From: Coptis chinensis
Lineage: Eukaryota > Streptophyta > Magnoliopsida > Ranunculales > Ranunculaceae
Length of the DNA stretch: 64,000 bases
Assembly: GCA_015680905.1 (NCBI GenBank)
Contig: CM027380.1
Location: 37,130,001-37,194,000, forward strand
Reading direction: 5' to 3'
The translations under genes were made by a program, and so were the position numbers. Positions 35,687 to 46,698 of the stretch are shown here, in pieces (the stretch's first letter is position 1; the number at the start of each line of letters is the position of its first letter). The notes below the pieces were generated by a model. It searched no databases and was not told the DNA's origin. It saw only the letters and a program-made list of their open reading frames with translations.

Positions 35687-36315
35687 TGTTGGAATCTCTT
35701 GTGTATTTCTAAATACTAGTGTGTGTGTGCAAAGTGGAGGAGATGAACAAATGGTATTCTCGCCACTTTAGTGCATAGTAGATAGTCCCACATTGGTTAT
35801 CCACCACATCGGGTAGGGTTCGGGCTTGGGCTTGGGCTTACTGTTGTGGGTAGTGGTTAGACCAATAGCCTAAACTTGTTTTGCCTTTTTCTTGAAAGCA
35901 AAGAAGTTTCAAAGGTTCTATTAGGAGTTGGTCTCTCTTTCTCCTAACCTCTATAAATAGGACCAGAGTCCATAGAGAGAATAGACTTGATCGAAACTCA
36001 ACTCGTGAGAAACGAAACTCAAACCAGTTCTTTTCTTCTTCTTCTTTCTCCTTTGTCGGCCGCCCGAGAGAGTTATATTCTTGCATTCTAGAGGGTAGTC
36101 CGTTCTAGTGCAAAGTCGTCAACATTAACCATTGAATCCTGTGGAGGAAGACGCATGCTGCTTGCCTTTACGCACCATTGGAAGGGCGAAATCTTTCCTT
36201 AAGGACTGACTAATCCGCCTTGGTTATTCCCGCTATTGCATCCCTTTGTTTCTTTATTGATCGTTCTTCATACGTTTCTACTTTAGTTCTTTGTGTTCAT
36301 ACAACTATTCTAACA
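35687..36315 (+). repeat. 3' LTR of the copia element
   Basis: 629 bases, same ends as the 5' LTR, with a CTATAAATAG box at about 35951. Confidence 0.95.
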
Positions 36316-36797
36316 TGTATTTGGATGGAACTATATATTGGATTGCTAACTCTACTGATGATTCAGATAAAATTGGTATTGGTTCTTTCCGCTTTGGGGA
36401 TGAGAAGATGGAGTTTGATCCATTAATACCAGAGTTGGTTCCATTGTGGGATGATTTCATTGAGATTGGTGTTTTGGGACAATGTCTAGCTGTGGTTGAT
36501 TATTCTTCTCATGAATTTGCTGATGTATGGATACGTTGTGGGGAAACTGCGAGTTGGCTACATGCGTTTGCGTTACAAATATTTGATGTTGTGTCGTTGA
36601 GCCTGTTGTACTTCTTGAATAATGGTGAGTTTCTGTTCTCAATTAACTATCGTGATGTGGTTTGTTGTGACCCTACTGGTTATGAAGATGGTAGGGAACT
36701 TGGGATTCATGGCATGTCAAAGTCAGTTCAACCATTTGTTCACATAGGCACGCTTGTTTCGCCTATAATCGGTAATGTCGTTCAGTTGGAGAGGTAA
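36316..36797 (+). pseudogene. F-box protein gene, 3' part
   Basis: After the copia element the F-box-associated domain resumes in the frame that ended at 30660 (LDGTIYWIAN, FGDEKMEFDPLIPE, then VQPFVHIGTLVSP) and runs about 160 codons without a stop to 36795-36797. The last codons overlap a good splice donor (GAGAG|GTAAGAG), so a further exon is possible. The good condition of this half suggests that the insertion is not old. Confidence 0.85.
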
Positions 36798-38401
36798 GAG
36801 TAATATCTTCTTCTTTTTTCTATGTTTGTTTGCTTAATTTTTGTTTTATTTACTTTCATATCTGCATTATCTTGTGCATTTTGCTAAGGGTAGAAATATC
36901 TCTTGCTTTTTAGGCTAAATTTTGTTCACCTGTGTCCAACTCTATCTCTTGGTTTGCAATATTACAGTTGTGTTTCATGATATTTACATAACTGCATTCT
37001 TAGTTCATGTTATCTCTATGGTGTTTGGAAACTGGAATTGTAAAATAGGTTGGAAAGAATGGAATTGGCAGATTTTAAGGATTCACCTGAATCCAATTCC
37101 AGCTCATAGTATGTCTGGTTGGTTGCTATATTCAATCCTCCAGCACTTTCAAATTTTGTATTTCTTTCTTTTCTTTGTTTGGGAGGTGGAAAATAAGGAA
37201 ATCCATTTCTATAGTCTACAAATCAGTTGGATTAACAGGGGTCCCTTCATGTACACCTATTCTGAAGCTTGTCGTCTCAGTAGAACTTTTCTGACCTAGA
37301 GCAAATTGGAACTAAGTTTTGCAGCACTTTACCAATTATTACAGCTTGTATGTCTATTGGGCACAACTTTAAGAACTTGGGACCATTTATCACAGATTTA
37401 TAGAATGCTAATTGTTAATCATCCTTTTCAATAACCTTTTATGTTGTATAAATTTTGTTAAATATCTTGTGTTAATTCAAGATGTAGCTGCAAGCTGATT
37501 CATCAAGATTTTTCTCAACTTTTGACTAACTTGGGTTTGTCAAAATTCACGTTCGTCTCTTAAAATTATTGGAGAAAGCATCTTCTTTGCTTTCTGAAAA
37601 CGAAGCACATGGCAAACTACTAAAAATTAGCGGAAGTGCTTGCCTGATAGATGGTCCCAAAATTGTATTATACTTAGGGATAGAAACAAACTTATTTCCA
37701 GTCCGTATCAATGAGAATCTAGATCATTTTTACTGGGGTGGATACTGGATGCTTCGAAACCCTCTGTCAAAGAATACAGCCAAGCAAGCATGTGAATCCG
37801 AAAGGCATGGAGATTGGAGTGGTTGAAGGAATTTTAACATTTCAATTATCAAAGTCTTAAGCCATTGTGCTTTTTCAGGAAGTAATTTCCAGGCAATACT
37901 TCTGTACCAATCACGATTTACAGGCAACCTGGTAATGTTTGAATTGATGAGTGATGAGGAACTTGTATGAACACTCTAAAGAATATAATTTATTGAAAAC
38001 TCTATATGTTAAATTGTTAATCAGTTGTCTTGACAACTCTTGATGAAGGGGTCATTAGTGTGATGGCTCTGTCTCTAAAAGTCCTAGGCGAGATACTGAT
38101 CTACTATTCCGAGATACTATGTCAGAAGTTATAAGAGGGGCTTTGCTCAAGCCAAGGGGTAGAATGTAGAAACTAACTTACAACCTGTTGTGCACAAAAA
38201 TAGGATGAAGAGAGCATGCTCTAGATCGATCTGTTGTGACTGCATTGCACCAGTCTAATGTTTTATCTATATTTTCACCCTCTCTAGCTTGAGTCTTGAC
38301 CAAGTGGGCATATATAACATATTCAAATGACATGATGGTCATGGTGAGGAGACCATCTCCACAAAGAATCATCCCTCATTTCATTATGTAGCTAGGTTCG
38401 T
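36798..38401. other. Region between the F-box gene and the LINE fragment, no gene recognised
   Basis: Likely holds the 3' untranslated part of the F-box gene. Open frames at 36922-37299 and 37569-37826 have no recognisable domain and are rejected as genes. Confidence 0.4.
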
Positions 38402-38416
38402 CTTAGAAAGTGATAT

Positions 38417-38762
38417 AGGACAAGCATATGGGTGGAAACTGATTCATCTTCAGTTGCTCTTGCATTCCAATTTGGCAGGGTACACTGGAAGCTCAAGGAC
38501 GAATGGGACGATCTCAAGAAGCGAGCAGTATGGATTAACATCACTTCCACCTGGCGTGAGGTTAACTTTGGAGCAGATTGCCTATCTAAGTTTGGAGCAA
38601 CTTTAGCAAAGAACACTAAAACATGGTGGAATGAGAAACCTGATCTCTTGCATAGGATTGAAAATCCAAACACCACGTACTTCAGATTTGTGACATAGAA
38701 ACTTGACTTTTGTAACTTTTCCAATTCTTTTATTAATCAATTATCCTTTAGCAAAAAAAAAA
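38417..38762 (+). mobile_element. 5'-truncated LINE insertion with poly(A) and 15-bp target duplication
   Basis: The target duplication CTTAGAAAGTGATAT lies at 38402-38416 and 38763-38777, and the insert ends in a run of A. The 346-base insert encodes the C-terminal end of a plant LINE RNase H-type domain in one open frame (38432-38698): VETDSSSVAL, then REVNFGADCLSKFGA, then a stop and a short 3' tail. It was dead on arrival, as usual for 5'-truncated copies. Confidence 0.9.
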
Positions 38763-38991
38763 CTTAGAAAGTGATATGTACACAAAGATGTCCATATTTC
38801 ATTCGCATTAAGGAAAACAAAAAGCTGTGGTAGCGGTCCCTTATGCAAAAGGATTCATATATATATTTACAGTATGCATGTGTATATATATTTTTCTTTT
38901 CCTCTCTGATCGACTCTCTATTTACAATGTTTTTTGTTTGCTCTATGCAAGCCCGTAAGAACTGCAGTGAGATCCAATTGAAACTTGGTAA

Positions 38992-40522
38992 TCAATTCAT
39001 GCTAATCAATTTAGTGTCACGACCGCGTGGTAGCTTCACCATGATTTGTTTCTTTAGGCAATTCCTTGAGAGCTTAGATGTTTGATGTAATCTTATACTT
39101 CCAGCCGTGTAGGTGCGGATGTTGTTTCCAACTGATGACAGTTCGATTTTATTGGATTGTCTAACACGGATCCTTTTACAGGGTGAGTTCTTTGGAACTC
39201 GAAGAACTTTAACAACACATGCCCTCTCCAAGTATGGGATTGCATGCAGATGGGAAGGTAGATCGATCAAGAAATCTCCATACTCGTTCGTTATTTCTTG
39301 TGCCCAATCGTTCACCTTCATCTTTCTCCGACCACTCTTGCATGAAATGGCTACCAAGGCACCTACAGAATGATTTCAAACACCATATCATACATTCTGC
39401 ACGATCAAGTATTTGAAGTATAGCAGAAATGTGACTGCACGTTAGAATATACTTTAGTTGGAATAATTATCCCAAATAAGTGTCCGATCCAACATTAGTC
39501 TGGGTAAATTGCTCATATGACGAGTTATATTGGCTTTGCTGCAGCTATATAAATAAATTTTACGAAACTGCAAGAACTGGCACAACTTAATTTAATTATT
39601 ACTGATACAAGCTTAATTAAACTCGTAGTTTTCATTTACATGCAGAAGTTTTCAAGGGACAAGTGACGGCGGACAGATTGATGAACGAAATCTCTCTGGG
39701 CATAAAAAATACTTATTTTAAGAATAATCAAGAATGACCATGTTCCATCATAGGTGACCATGCATGTAATATAATACTGATCTTTAGATCGAGGTATTAC
39801 AGCAAAAAACATTGTGGCCTAAATTAACTATCAGTCTTTGAAAATTATTGATATTTGAGAGGAAAACAGAACAAACCAAAAGAACTGTAAAACGTTAATT
39901 TCGATAGAAGAACATATCTGGTAGCTGGAGCTGAAATTTTATTAGTTTGACAGCCATCACCAAGAATATATGTTAGGTGGTGATGCAGTTCCAAAATCTC
40001 TTTTATTGATGTTACCTGCCAACCTATTCTATCTTCCGATTCAAGTGGCCGGATTCCTGGAATATATATAGATACAATATTTATAATAAAGAAAATGTTG
40101 GAAGCCATTTCATTCTACAAATTTAATTTTTAGTCTGATTTATTTTATTTTTTTAAATAAGAAAGTTTTTCTGATCTTTCAAACTTGTTCTTCATACCGT
40201 CGGAGCAAGTATTAAAACATAAAAAACATATATATGAAGCACAGAAGTATTGAAATTATGTACCTGTGACCGGCCATGCATAAGTTTCAGCCTCTCTATT
40301 ATCCAGACAAGCCTCACAACCAACTGTGCCGGTTACTATGACAGAAGAAAGTTTCTCCTCACCATAACCTGCCAGTTCCACAAGTTCTGACCGTGTTGAT
40401 AATTCGGCTAATGGATTCCCGGTCACTGAGGATGTAACCATAAAGAACAAGAATAGCATGAGAGCCAAGTAACCATGAAATCCGCTCATATTCTTTTTGT
40501 TTGTAGTTTCTGTGCTTTGCAT
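38992..40522 (-). CDS. Ole e 1/extensin-like secreted protein, two exons
   Basis: Exon 1 runs from 40522 to 40264 and exon 2 from 39362 to 38992. The 901-base intron has GT at 40263-40262 and AG at 39364-39363, and joins in phase inside a Gly codon, giving the family-typical PVTGALVAISC reading. The product is 209 residues from the first ATG (40522) or 198 from the ATG at 40489, which places a signal peptide (YLALMLFLFFMV) directly at the N-terminus. The Ole e 1-like domain follows: VTGTVGCEACLD, then ISCKSG, DWAQEITNEYGDFLIDLPSHL, VVKVLRVPKNSPC and SSVGNNIRTYTAG. Proteins of this family are small secreted cell-wall or pollen proteins; the molecular role here is not known. No internal stop or frameshift is seen, and this is the only intact gene in the window. 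Confidence 0.9.
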
Positions 40523-40572
40523 TATGTATTCCCTAATGGAATGTAAAGACAGTAGGGAGGTTATGGACTCGG

Positions 40573-40581
40573 TTTTATAAG
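40573..40581 (-). promoter_or_regulatory. Possible TATA box of the Ole e 1-like gene
   Basis: CTTATAAAA on the minus strand lies about 50 bases before the first ATG (40522). Confidence 0.5.
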
Positions 40582-40874
40582 ATAGTGTATCAGAAAAATG
40601 CCATCCATTTCTCACCAAATTACAACTCGAACATATTACATCTCCAAGTTTTGACTTGGAAGGCCATTCTAATTTATTAAATTGACCATCTACTGTTGTG
40701 CACTTTGATTTGGTAAATATGTTTGCTTAGAAATATTATTTGTATATTTATAAGAATTATGTTAATTAATTACTTTGAGACTTGAGCATACATTCTCAAT
40801 GAATTATCGGGGCAACTAATTACTTATATAATCAAACTTTCTCTTAAACAAACATGTTTGTGGGCAACTTAATT

Positions 40875-40980
40875 ATATAGTGTCTTGAACAATTTTTTAA
40901 TTTATAGTTATTAACTTGTTTAACGGAAGCCATTATGTAAGTTGCACAAAACACTATATAAACTGTTCAAGACACTATAT
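40875..40980. repeat. 17-bp perfect inverted repeat with 72-base spacer
   Basis: ATATAGTGTCTTGAACA at 40875-40891 faces its complement at 40964-40980. It lies about 350 bases upstream of the Ole e 1-like start, possibly a MITE remnant or a hairpin. Confidence 0.7.
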
Positions 40981-42150
40981 GCCGTATATGCCATATATAT
41001 CCGTTGTCCGTTTAAAAGAAAGTCTGCTTATTTATATATATGAGTTGCCTACATGCCACTTCACTAAACACAGACATATTTTATCCTGCAATTCTAAATA
41101 TTTATCCAAGTACAATTTTTGAGCTCAAAACTCTGCCTTTATATTGAGGTGAGCAACAATTCAATAATCAAATTACACTATCTATTATCATTCCTTGAGG
41201 GTGCAGTGCCTCTGTATTTTAAGGCCATTCCCTTCTTTATACAACCATATGCTTAATTAGGACACCAGCAGGCCATGCCTTTTATCAAAAAGATTGTAAT
41301 GAAATATATTGTTATGTATGTCGTATGTAGTTCTAGTGAAACATGAATTTTCATATAATAGGATTGTACTTTTCTTGTGAAAATACAGAGTTACCTTTAC
41401 ATCTTCTAGAATAGTCAAATAAATACCCTTTTTTTGGAAGTAGTAATAACCTGACATGTATGTTTTATGACGATAATAAATCTGTATATTGGTAGATTAC
41501 CCATACTGAGCAGTGTGTGAGTATGTTTAAAATGTGTCCAAAAAATCAGCAACGTCCCATGTATTAAGGTGGCACAAGATTTCACACTCTTTGACGTGAA
41601 GAGTTCAAACCCTCTTAACTGATGTAGAAGATCTAAGACTCTAAACAGTCTAAATAAATAAAGAGTAAATTGCGCTTAGTTAATTAAATAGTTATTGATC
41701 GTAAAAACATAATGTTGGAGTAATTGAAGCCCTTAGTAGTAGGTGGTAGTTCTGTAGTTTTGTAAGGCAACGGGGGTGGTCATGTATCCATATTAGCCTT
41801 ATTGTTGTCTTAGAAGTTGGGAAGTTAGAGGATTGGGTGACTGTTGCTTGGTTGGTTGCCTACTCACTATCTTCTTTATTCAAAATCCTCCATCACAAAG
41901 CAGTACCATTTGCTGATATGATGTTCCACAAGCTTACACGTTTGTTAATTAGCCTTTGAAATGAAGAAACAAAGGCCTTCCACTCTACTAGCAAGTATTT
42001 TCCGTAGTTGTTCAACCGTCTCCATCTGTAATCCTTTGCCATACATACCTCGTGGAGTTGAAGCTTGTACACTTGTCTTTTTTTCTTTTGCTAACTGGGT
42101 GTCTGGGCCAGCTTCCGCGCACCTAGACTAATTCCGGGCTTTGGTTGGCA
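40981..42150. other. Intergenic, nothing recognised
   Basis: AT-rich sequence without a gene. A short stretch at about 41565-41640 has a weak resemblance to a tRNA-derived B box (GAGTTCAAACCC), too little to call a SINE. Confidence 0.4.
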
Positions 42151-43685
42151 ATTCGACGTACATGGTACTACTACACCATAACAACATATTTATGACTATT
42201 TTCGAATTGTGACAACATATTGGCGTCAGAAATTTTGTGACGGTGTGTTGGTGTCAGAAATTGATGATTACTGTCAGAAAAATACATAAATTTACATGAT
42301 TTAATTCTGGCATTTATTCTACAACATACCGACGACTAGTTGGCGTCAGAACTAAGACACGTGTTAGGTCACACAACTTCAAATGGCAGCTCTCGTAAAT
42401 TTGTAACAAAGTTTTATCGATCTCTTCTCTTTCGTCAACTTCCAACCCCCTCCAAAAGTGTTCTTCATCTTCTTCTCCATTCACGAGGAGTCACACTCAC
42501 ATCCACAAAAGTGTTCGATATCATATGCCCATACCTCTCTCTCTCTCGTCTCTCATTTATTTATCCCATATCCACATGTTGATCTGAATTTTGAAGCCCT
42601 AGAATAATTTTCTCTAATTTTACAGTCTCTAATTTTAAAACCCCTAATTTCAAATCCTTTAATTTATCTGAAAATTACAAACAAGGGTCATTCAATTTGT
42701 TTTTTTTTTTTTATTAGTTGACGATTCTCATAAATTGATTTTGGGTTTTGCAATTAATTGATTTGAGGGTTTCATGTCAGTTTCGGGCTTCACTTGATCT
42801 GGATTTTTGCACAACAGAGGCAAGGTTTAATCATATTGGTGTTGTTCATTTACAATGGAATTTTGTCTTCTACATCAAGTGCGAGGTAAATCTGATTTAG
42901 AACATCATTTTGATGAATCTGTAAGTTAGAGGATTTGGAAATCACAAATGACTCTCATCCTACAAGAAAATGTTTGTAAAAAAAAAAGAGAAAAGTAAGA
43001 GTGTGGCTCTGTTTGATGGGGGGTGACGTCCTTATGTCATTTTTTTTTTTTTTTTTGCTAATATGTTGAATTTTGTTGTTGGTGTATAGTTCAAATGCCT
43101 AGAGAACAAGGTGGCTGATGTTGAGGCATTTCTCGACTTAACCAGTATGTTGGCAACTTTTGTAAAGTCGGAATGCAATGAGGGAATATAATAAAACATC
43201 TGATTTTGTAACTTTGCTACTCCTATTTTTTTTGCCTCGATCAGAGAATTTAGTGGTACTCGCGCCTTGTTGGTTTGGAAGTACATTGGAAGTTTTGCGC
43301 CTAAAGTTCTCAAGAAGGCATTGGGATTCTGCACCATGCATGTAAATAACAATGACATCTTCTTCTTTGAATTTAAGCAACATTTTCATTTTCTGGTTTT
43401 TAAGTATATGTTTTTTTACTGGTTTTGAAGGGTTGGTCCAATTAATACATAATGAAAGACATGAAGGTTATGACTCGCAGAAACTTGCGAGGTTAAGTGA
43501 TAGTTCATGCCTGCAGAGGTTCGTTTTCCTTGTTTTAGACACATTGTTTGTAACTTTGTATCATTATTTCTTAAGGACTTTGTGATGTTACATGCCTTAT
43601 GCCTTACATAAGAGGTTGACATGATGTTCTTCCCTAGATATTTGTCGTCCAAAATATGAATGTTGGTTAGAATATTGCATACATA
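42151..43685 (+). mobile_element. Possible DNA-transposon remnant
   Basis: Four variants of a TTGGCGTCAGAAAT-type motif occur within about 150 bases at 42220-42360, as in the subterminal repeats of CACTA-type elements. The sequence then looks like a transcript leader and broken short frames. The termini were not found. The whole is cut at 43686 by an LTR. Low confidence. Confidence 0.25.
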
Positions 43686-44152
43686 CTGATCAGCTCCCAA
43701 ATGTGTATTTTATTACCCTTATATTACTGCATTACAGCCCTTCTTACGCTTAATGAAAAGACAACTCATAGCTTTTAATGTCTTTTTCAAGTTACAGAGA
43801 ATTTCAGACCACTTATAATAAAAGTTGCTTTTTAGCACCTAAAGGAGCCTTAATCACGCTTATTATGAAAACCAGAAACTGCTATAGATAAGTACTGAAA
43901 AAGTCAAATTTAACGGTCAAAGTCAAAGGTCAATGTCAAAAGTTAAAGCCCTCAACTCAGAAGACTAGAGATGGAGGCCCTTATTTCAAAATATGTCATT
44001 CTCCTAAAACCTACTTTGGTCAAAAAGAAATAAAAAAACAAAAGCAAAAGCAAAAGTGAAGTGTGAGGTATCTAATTTGTAATGGAGAAGAGCAAATCTG
44101 TAAAAGGCAAAATTAGGGGTATATAACCCAAAAGTGTGAGGTATATTTGTAA
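43686..44152 (+). repeat. TGATCAGC-family LTR fragment
   Basis: Starts TGATCAGCTCCC and aligns with the first 470 bases of the LTR at 14486. It ends at a run of about 24 A residues (44153-44176). Confidence 0.7.
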
Positions 44153-44416
44153 TAAAAAAAAAAAAAAAAAAAAATTAGGAAAAATAGGTTTTGATTGATT
44201 TTTGTGGATGAAAATGAGTTGAACTTGGTTGAAGTTGTATACTTACCAAGAGATTAGAGTTTTCATTACCTTGGGAAGTTCAAGTGTTTGAGGCAAGTTG
44301 TGAATCATAGCTCACACACTTTAAATCAACTTAGTAATCAACACTCTAAGTCTAAATAACTCTATTTAATCAAGATTATCAATCTAAACTAGTTAATCTA
44401 TTAGATTAGTTTAGTA
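44153..44416. other. Poly(A) run and unassigned flank of the CACTA element
   Basis: A run of A at 44153-44176 is followed by AT-rich sequence up to the GTA target duplication (44414-44416). No gene is seen. Confidence 0.5.
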
Positions 44417-45389
44417 CACTACGAAAAATCAGTCAATAAACGATGGCCCTTATCTGTCGTTTTAGGACAAAAACGTGTGCCTTAATCCGTTGTTAGGGCC
44501 GTCCATAAAATGGTGTGGTTTTGAAAAACGTTGTTTATCCAATAATACAACGACGGCTTTTAACACTTGTTTTTTAAACAACGGCTATTGACACTTGTTT
44601 TCTATAAGTTCGTCCCATCTTAAAATGTACATTAACGACATCCTATGGCCGTTGTTTATTAATAATCATATATGTTTTTTGGTGCTCATTTTAGTACCTC
44701 GTACCCACCTGATAGTCATTTTAACCATAATATGAACTGTGCATTGTAACTGTATAAAATTAAAATGGAACACAAGTACTGAACAAAAGCACAAAAGATT
44801 CATTTAATACTTCGACTTTCACCAAAGTCAAACTCAAGTAAAACATTTGTATATACAAGTGTCTTTCATACAACAAATAAATTTAAATTACATGAGTATA
44901 AACTTTTCACCATCGAATGATACCACCCGCTTCAACGTCACCAAGGTCTTGAATCTCGTCCACCATGTTGTAGTATGCATTTTGCAATAACCCTCACAAT
45001 CACCAAGCAGTCTTCCAAAACGCAAGAACTCTACAACAAACATTTTGCGACTCACATGATATAGAGATGGACTCGAGGGAACCCAGCAAGAGAACTCCCG
45101 TCTGATACATATAACAAACTATCTAACTCCAATTTCAGCAAAGTAACATTTAATATAAAGCCTTCAAATACTCAAATAACAAGGAGAGAGGATCACCACA
45201 GCCATGGACGCCACCGAGTACTATGATTTCAATTAATAGTTTCACTTGGTGTTCATGTTGGTCTGGTCATGATGGTAAGCATATGATGATGCAGGTCTGA
45301 GGATATAGCTTCGACTCGGGGGCAGATTTGGAGAGTCGAACACCTTGCAAATACGTTGTTCACCCTTGCCCTTTCTAAGCATTAACCTA

Positions 45390-45543
45390 ATTGTGGGAGC
45401 ATGAGCTAGCACCTACCCCCATGGTTTCCTTGGATCAACGCAATGAACACACCACCACCTGGATGACATGATATGCTAGATGTTATAGTCTGAACAGTCT
45501 TTGCTAATGAGATAATGGAAGGGAAAAGATCCATCCATTTGTT
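45390..45543 (-). pseudogene. Captured HD-ZIP IV START-domain exon fragment
   Basis: A splice acceptor TTTTCAG|AAC at 45543 opens NKWMDLFPSIISLAKTVQ, which matches the start of an exon in the START domain of HD-ZIP IV transcription factors. The similarity fades within about 30 codons and a stop follows near 45405. Confidence 0.7.
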
Positions 45544-46089
45544 CTGAAAATAGAAGTACATGTCTAATCATAGGCCATGCAAGACATAGGTAGACTGAAT
45601 TTCAACTATTGGAGTCAGTAACTAGGATCCTACTTTGGATATAACATCATGTTGCTCTTCATATATAGTAGACATATTTAATCCAACAAAATCGAACAAG
45701 AAAGAATATGACATAAAACAAAAAGATTACAAAAAAAAGGCAACTTACTTTTAGTGTGAAATTTGTTCAACACTAAAGACTATGAACTTAACAATCTATC
45801 TAGAAAGTATCACGTATTATACAACTTTAAATGTACATTTCTTTGAGATTGAGAACTTACAACATCTAAGAATGCATCAGCAAGAGTAACTAAACTAAAC
45901 CTTTCCATACTAAAGCGTTTCACCTTCCAAATTCTTTCTCAGAATTAACAATTTTGAGCCCAGAACAAAGCCAAAGTGTGGTGCAATAAGACTAAAATGT
46001 ACTTACCATTCATTGTCACTTGAATCGCCTAGCTAGCAATATATTTATCAACAGAAATATTGAGCAAAGGAATAAATAATACCTCTTCT

Positions 46090-46245
46090 TTGAGTCAGAC
46101 ATTTTCAAACCAAAGATGTTGTTCATTGAATGACATTGAATGACATCGAACCTCCACAGTTAGGACAGGATATGCTCCTCAACGCGGCTTGTAGCCTAAA
46201 GTCCTCATTTTTTAGGTTCCCATTTTCGGCTTTGAGTATCACATT
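46090..46245 (-). pseudogene. Captured HD-ZIP IV leucine-zipper-loop fragment
   Basis: The reading ILKAENGNLKNEDFRLQAAL followed by CPNCGG and MSFNEQHLWFENV-like sequence matches the zipper-loop-zipper part of HD-ZIP IV proteins. In that family a CPxCGG element follows the AEN...L repeats. A 10-base duplication (AATGTCATTC) near 46120-46145 breaks the frame. Confidence 0.8.
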
Positions 46246-46546
46246 CTAGCTTCTATCTTGTTATGCCTAAATAAACATCAAACATAACAAGATAAAAAAT
46301 GTTGTGAAATTTAAAGTAACAGCAAAGCTTATATTGTGTTATCACATTAAGTAATCGTTAAACAAGAAGAGGCACAAGAATTGGTCATTAATGAGAATCA
46401 ACCAAATAGTTGAGCCAAGGTAATGAGCTTAGCTTTTTCTCAATTCTTATCCGTCCATAAGTTTATTTTTGGTACGCATGGATACTATTGTTGCTTGGAA
46501 AACGTGCATAATAAAGAAAGTAGAAATGAAAGCTAAGAACACCCAC

Positions 46547-46698
46547 CTTCATCCGAGTTTGTCGATTTTGGAACCAGAACTTAACTTGACGAGTTTTAAG
46601 TCCAAGTTCTTGGCTGAGTTTCTTGGCCTATGATAGCAAAGAAAGTGTGCTTCATGTGTAGGTAAAAAAGGTGAGAGATACTGCAACTCTGCATACAT
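46547..46698 (-). pseudogene. Captured START exon piece fused to an HD-ZIP IV homeodomain piece
   Basis: The exon begins after a CAG acceptor at 46698 with MYAELQYLSPFLPTHEAHFL, the START-domain block LMYAELQVLSPLVP. Near 46630 it changes to the homeodomain recognition helix in another frame, KKLSQELGLKTRQVKFW then FQNRQTRMK. It ends at a good donor (AAG|GTGGGT) at 46547. In a normal HD-ZIP IV gene the homeodomain comes first and START after the zipper, so the pieces are out of order. Confidence 0.85.

Larger units (their letters stand above)
30661..36315 (+). mobile_element. Ty1/copia LTR retrotransposon inserted in the F-box gene
   Basis: The LTRs at 30661-31277 and 35687-36315 begin TGTTGGAATC and end ATTCTAACA. 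A perfect 5-bp target duplication, TGTAT, lies at 30656-30660 and 36316-36320. The internal 4.4 kb holds decayed reverse transcriptase and RNase H pieces near its 3' end. No recognisable gag, protease or integrase is seen in 31278-33500. No PBS of the usual TGGTATCAGAGC type follows the 5' LTR. The reading frame of the host gene continues across the insertion site when the element is left out. Confidence 0.95.

Noticed and set aside
36922-37826. Two open frames (36922-37299 and 37569-37826) on the plus strand
   Set aside because: No recognisable domain, biased composition, and position in the likely 3' part of the F-box locus. They are probably chance frames.
39845-40108. Alternative exon of the Ole e 1-like gene after a CCAG at about 40060
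   Set aside because: The reading it gives does not match the family, whereas the acceptor at 39363 gives the exact conserved sequence in phase.
41565-41640. SINE-like B box (GAGTTCAAACCC)
   Set aside because: No convincing A box at the right distance, no poly(A) or T end and no target duplication were found.
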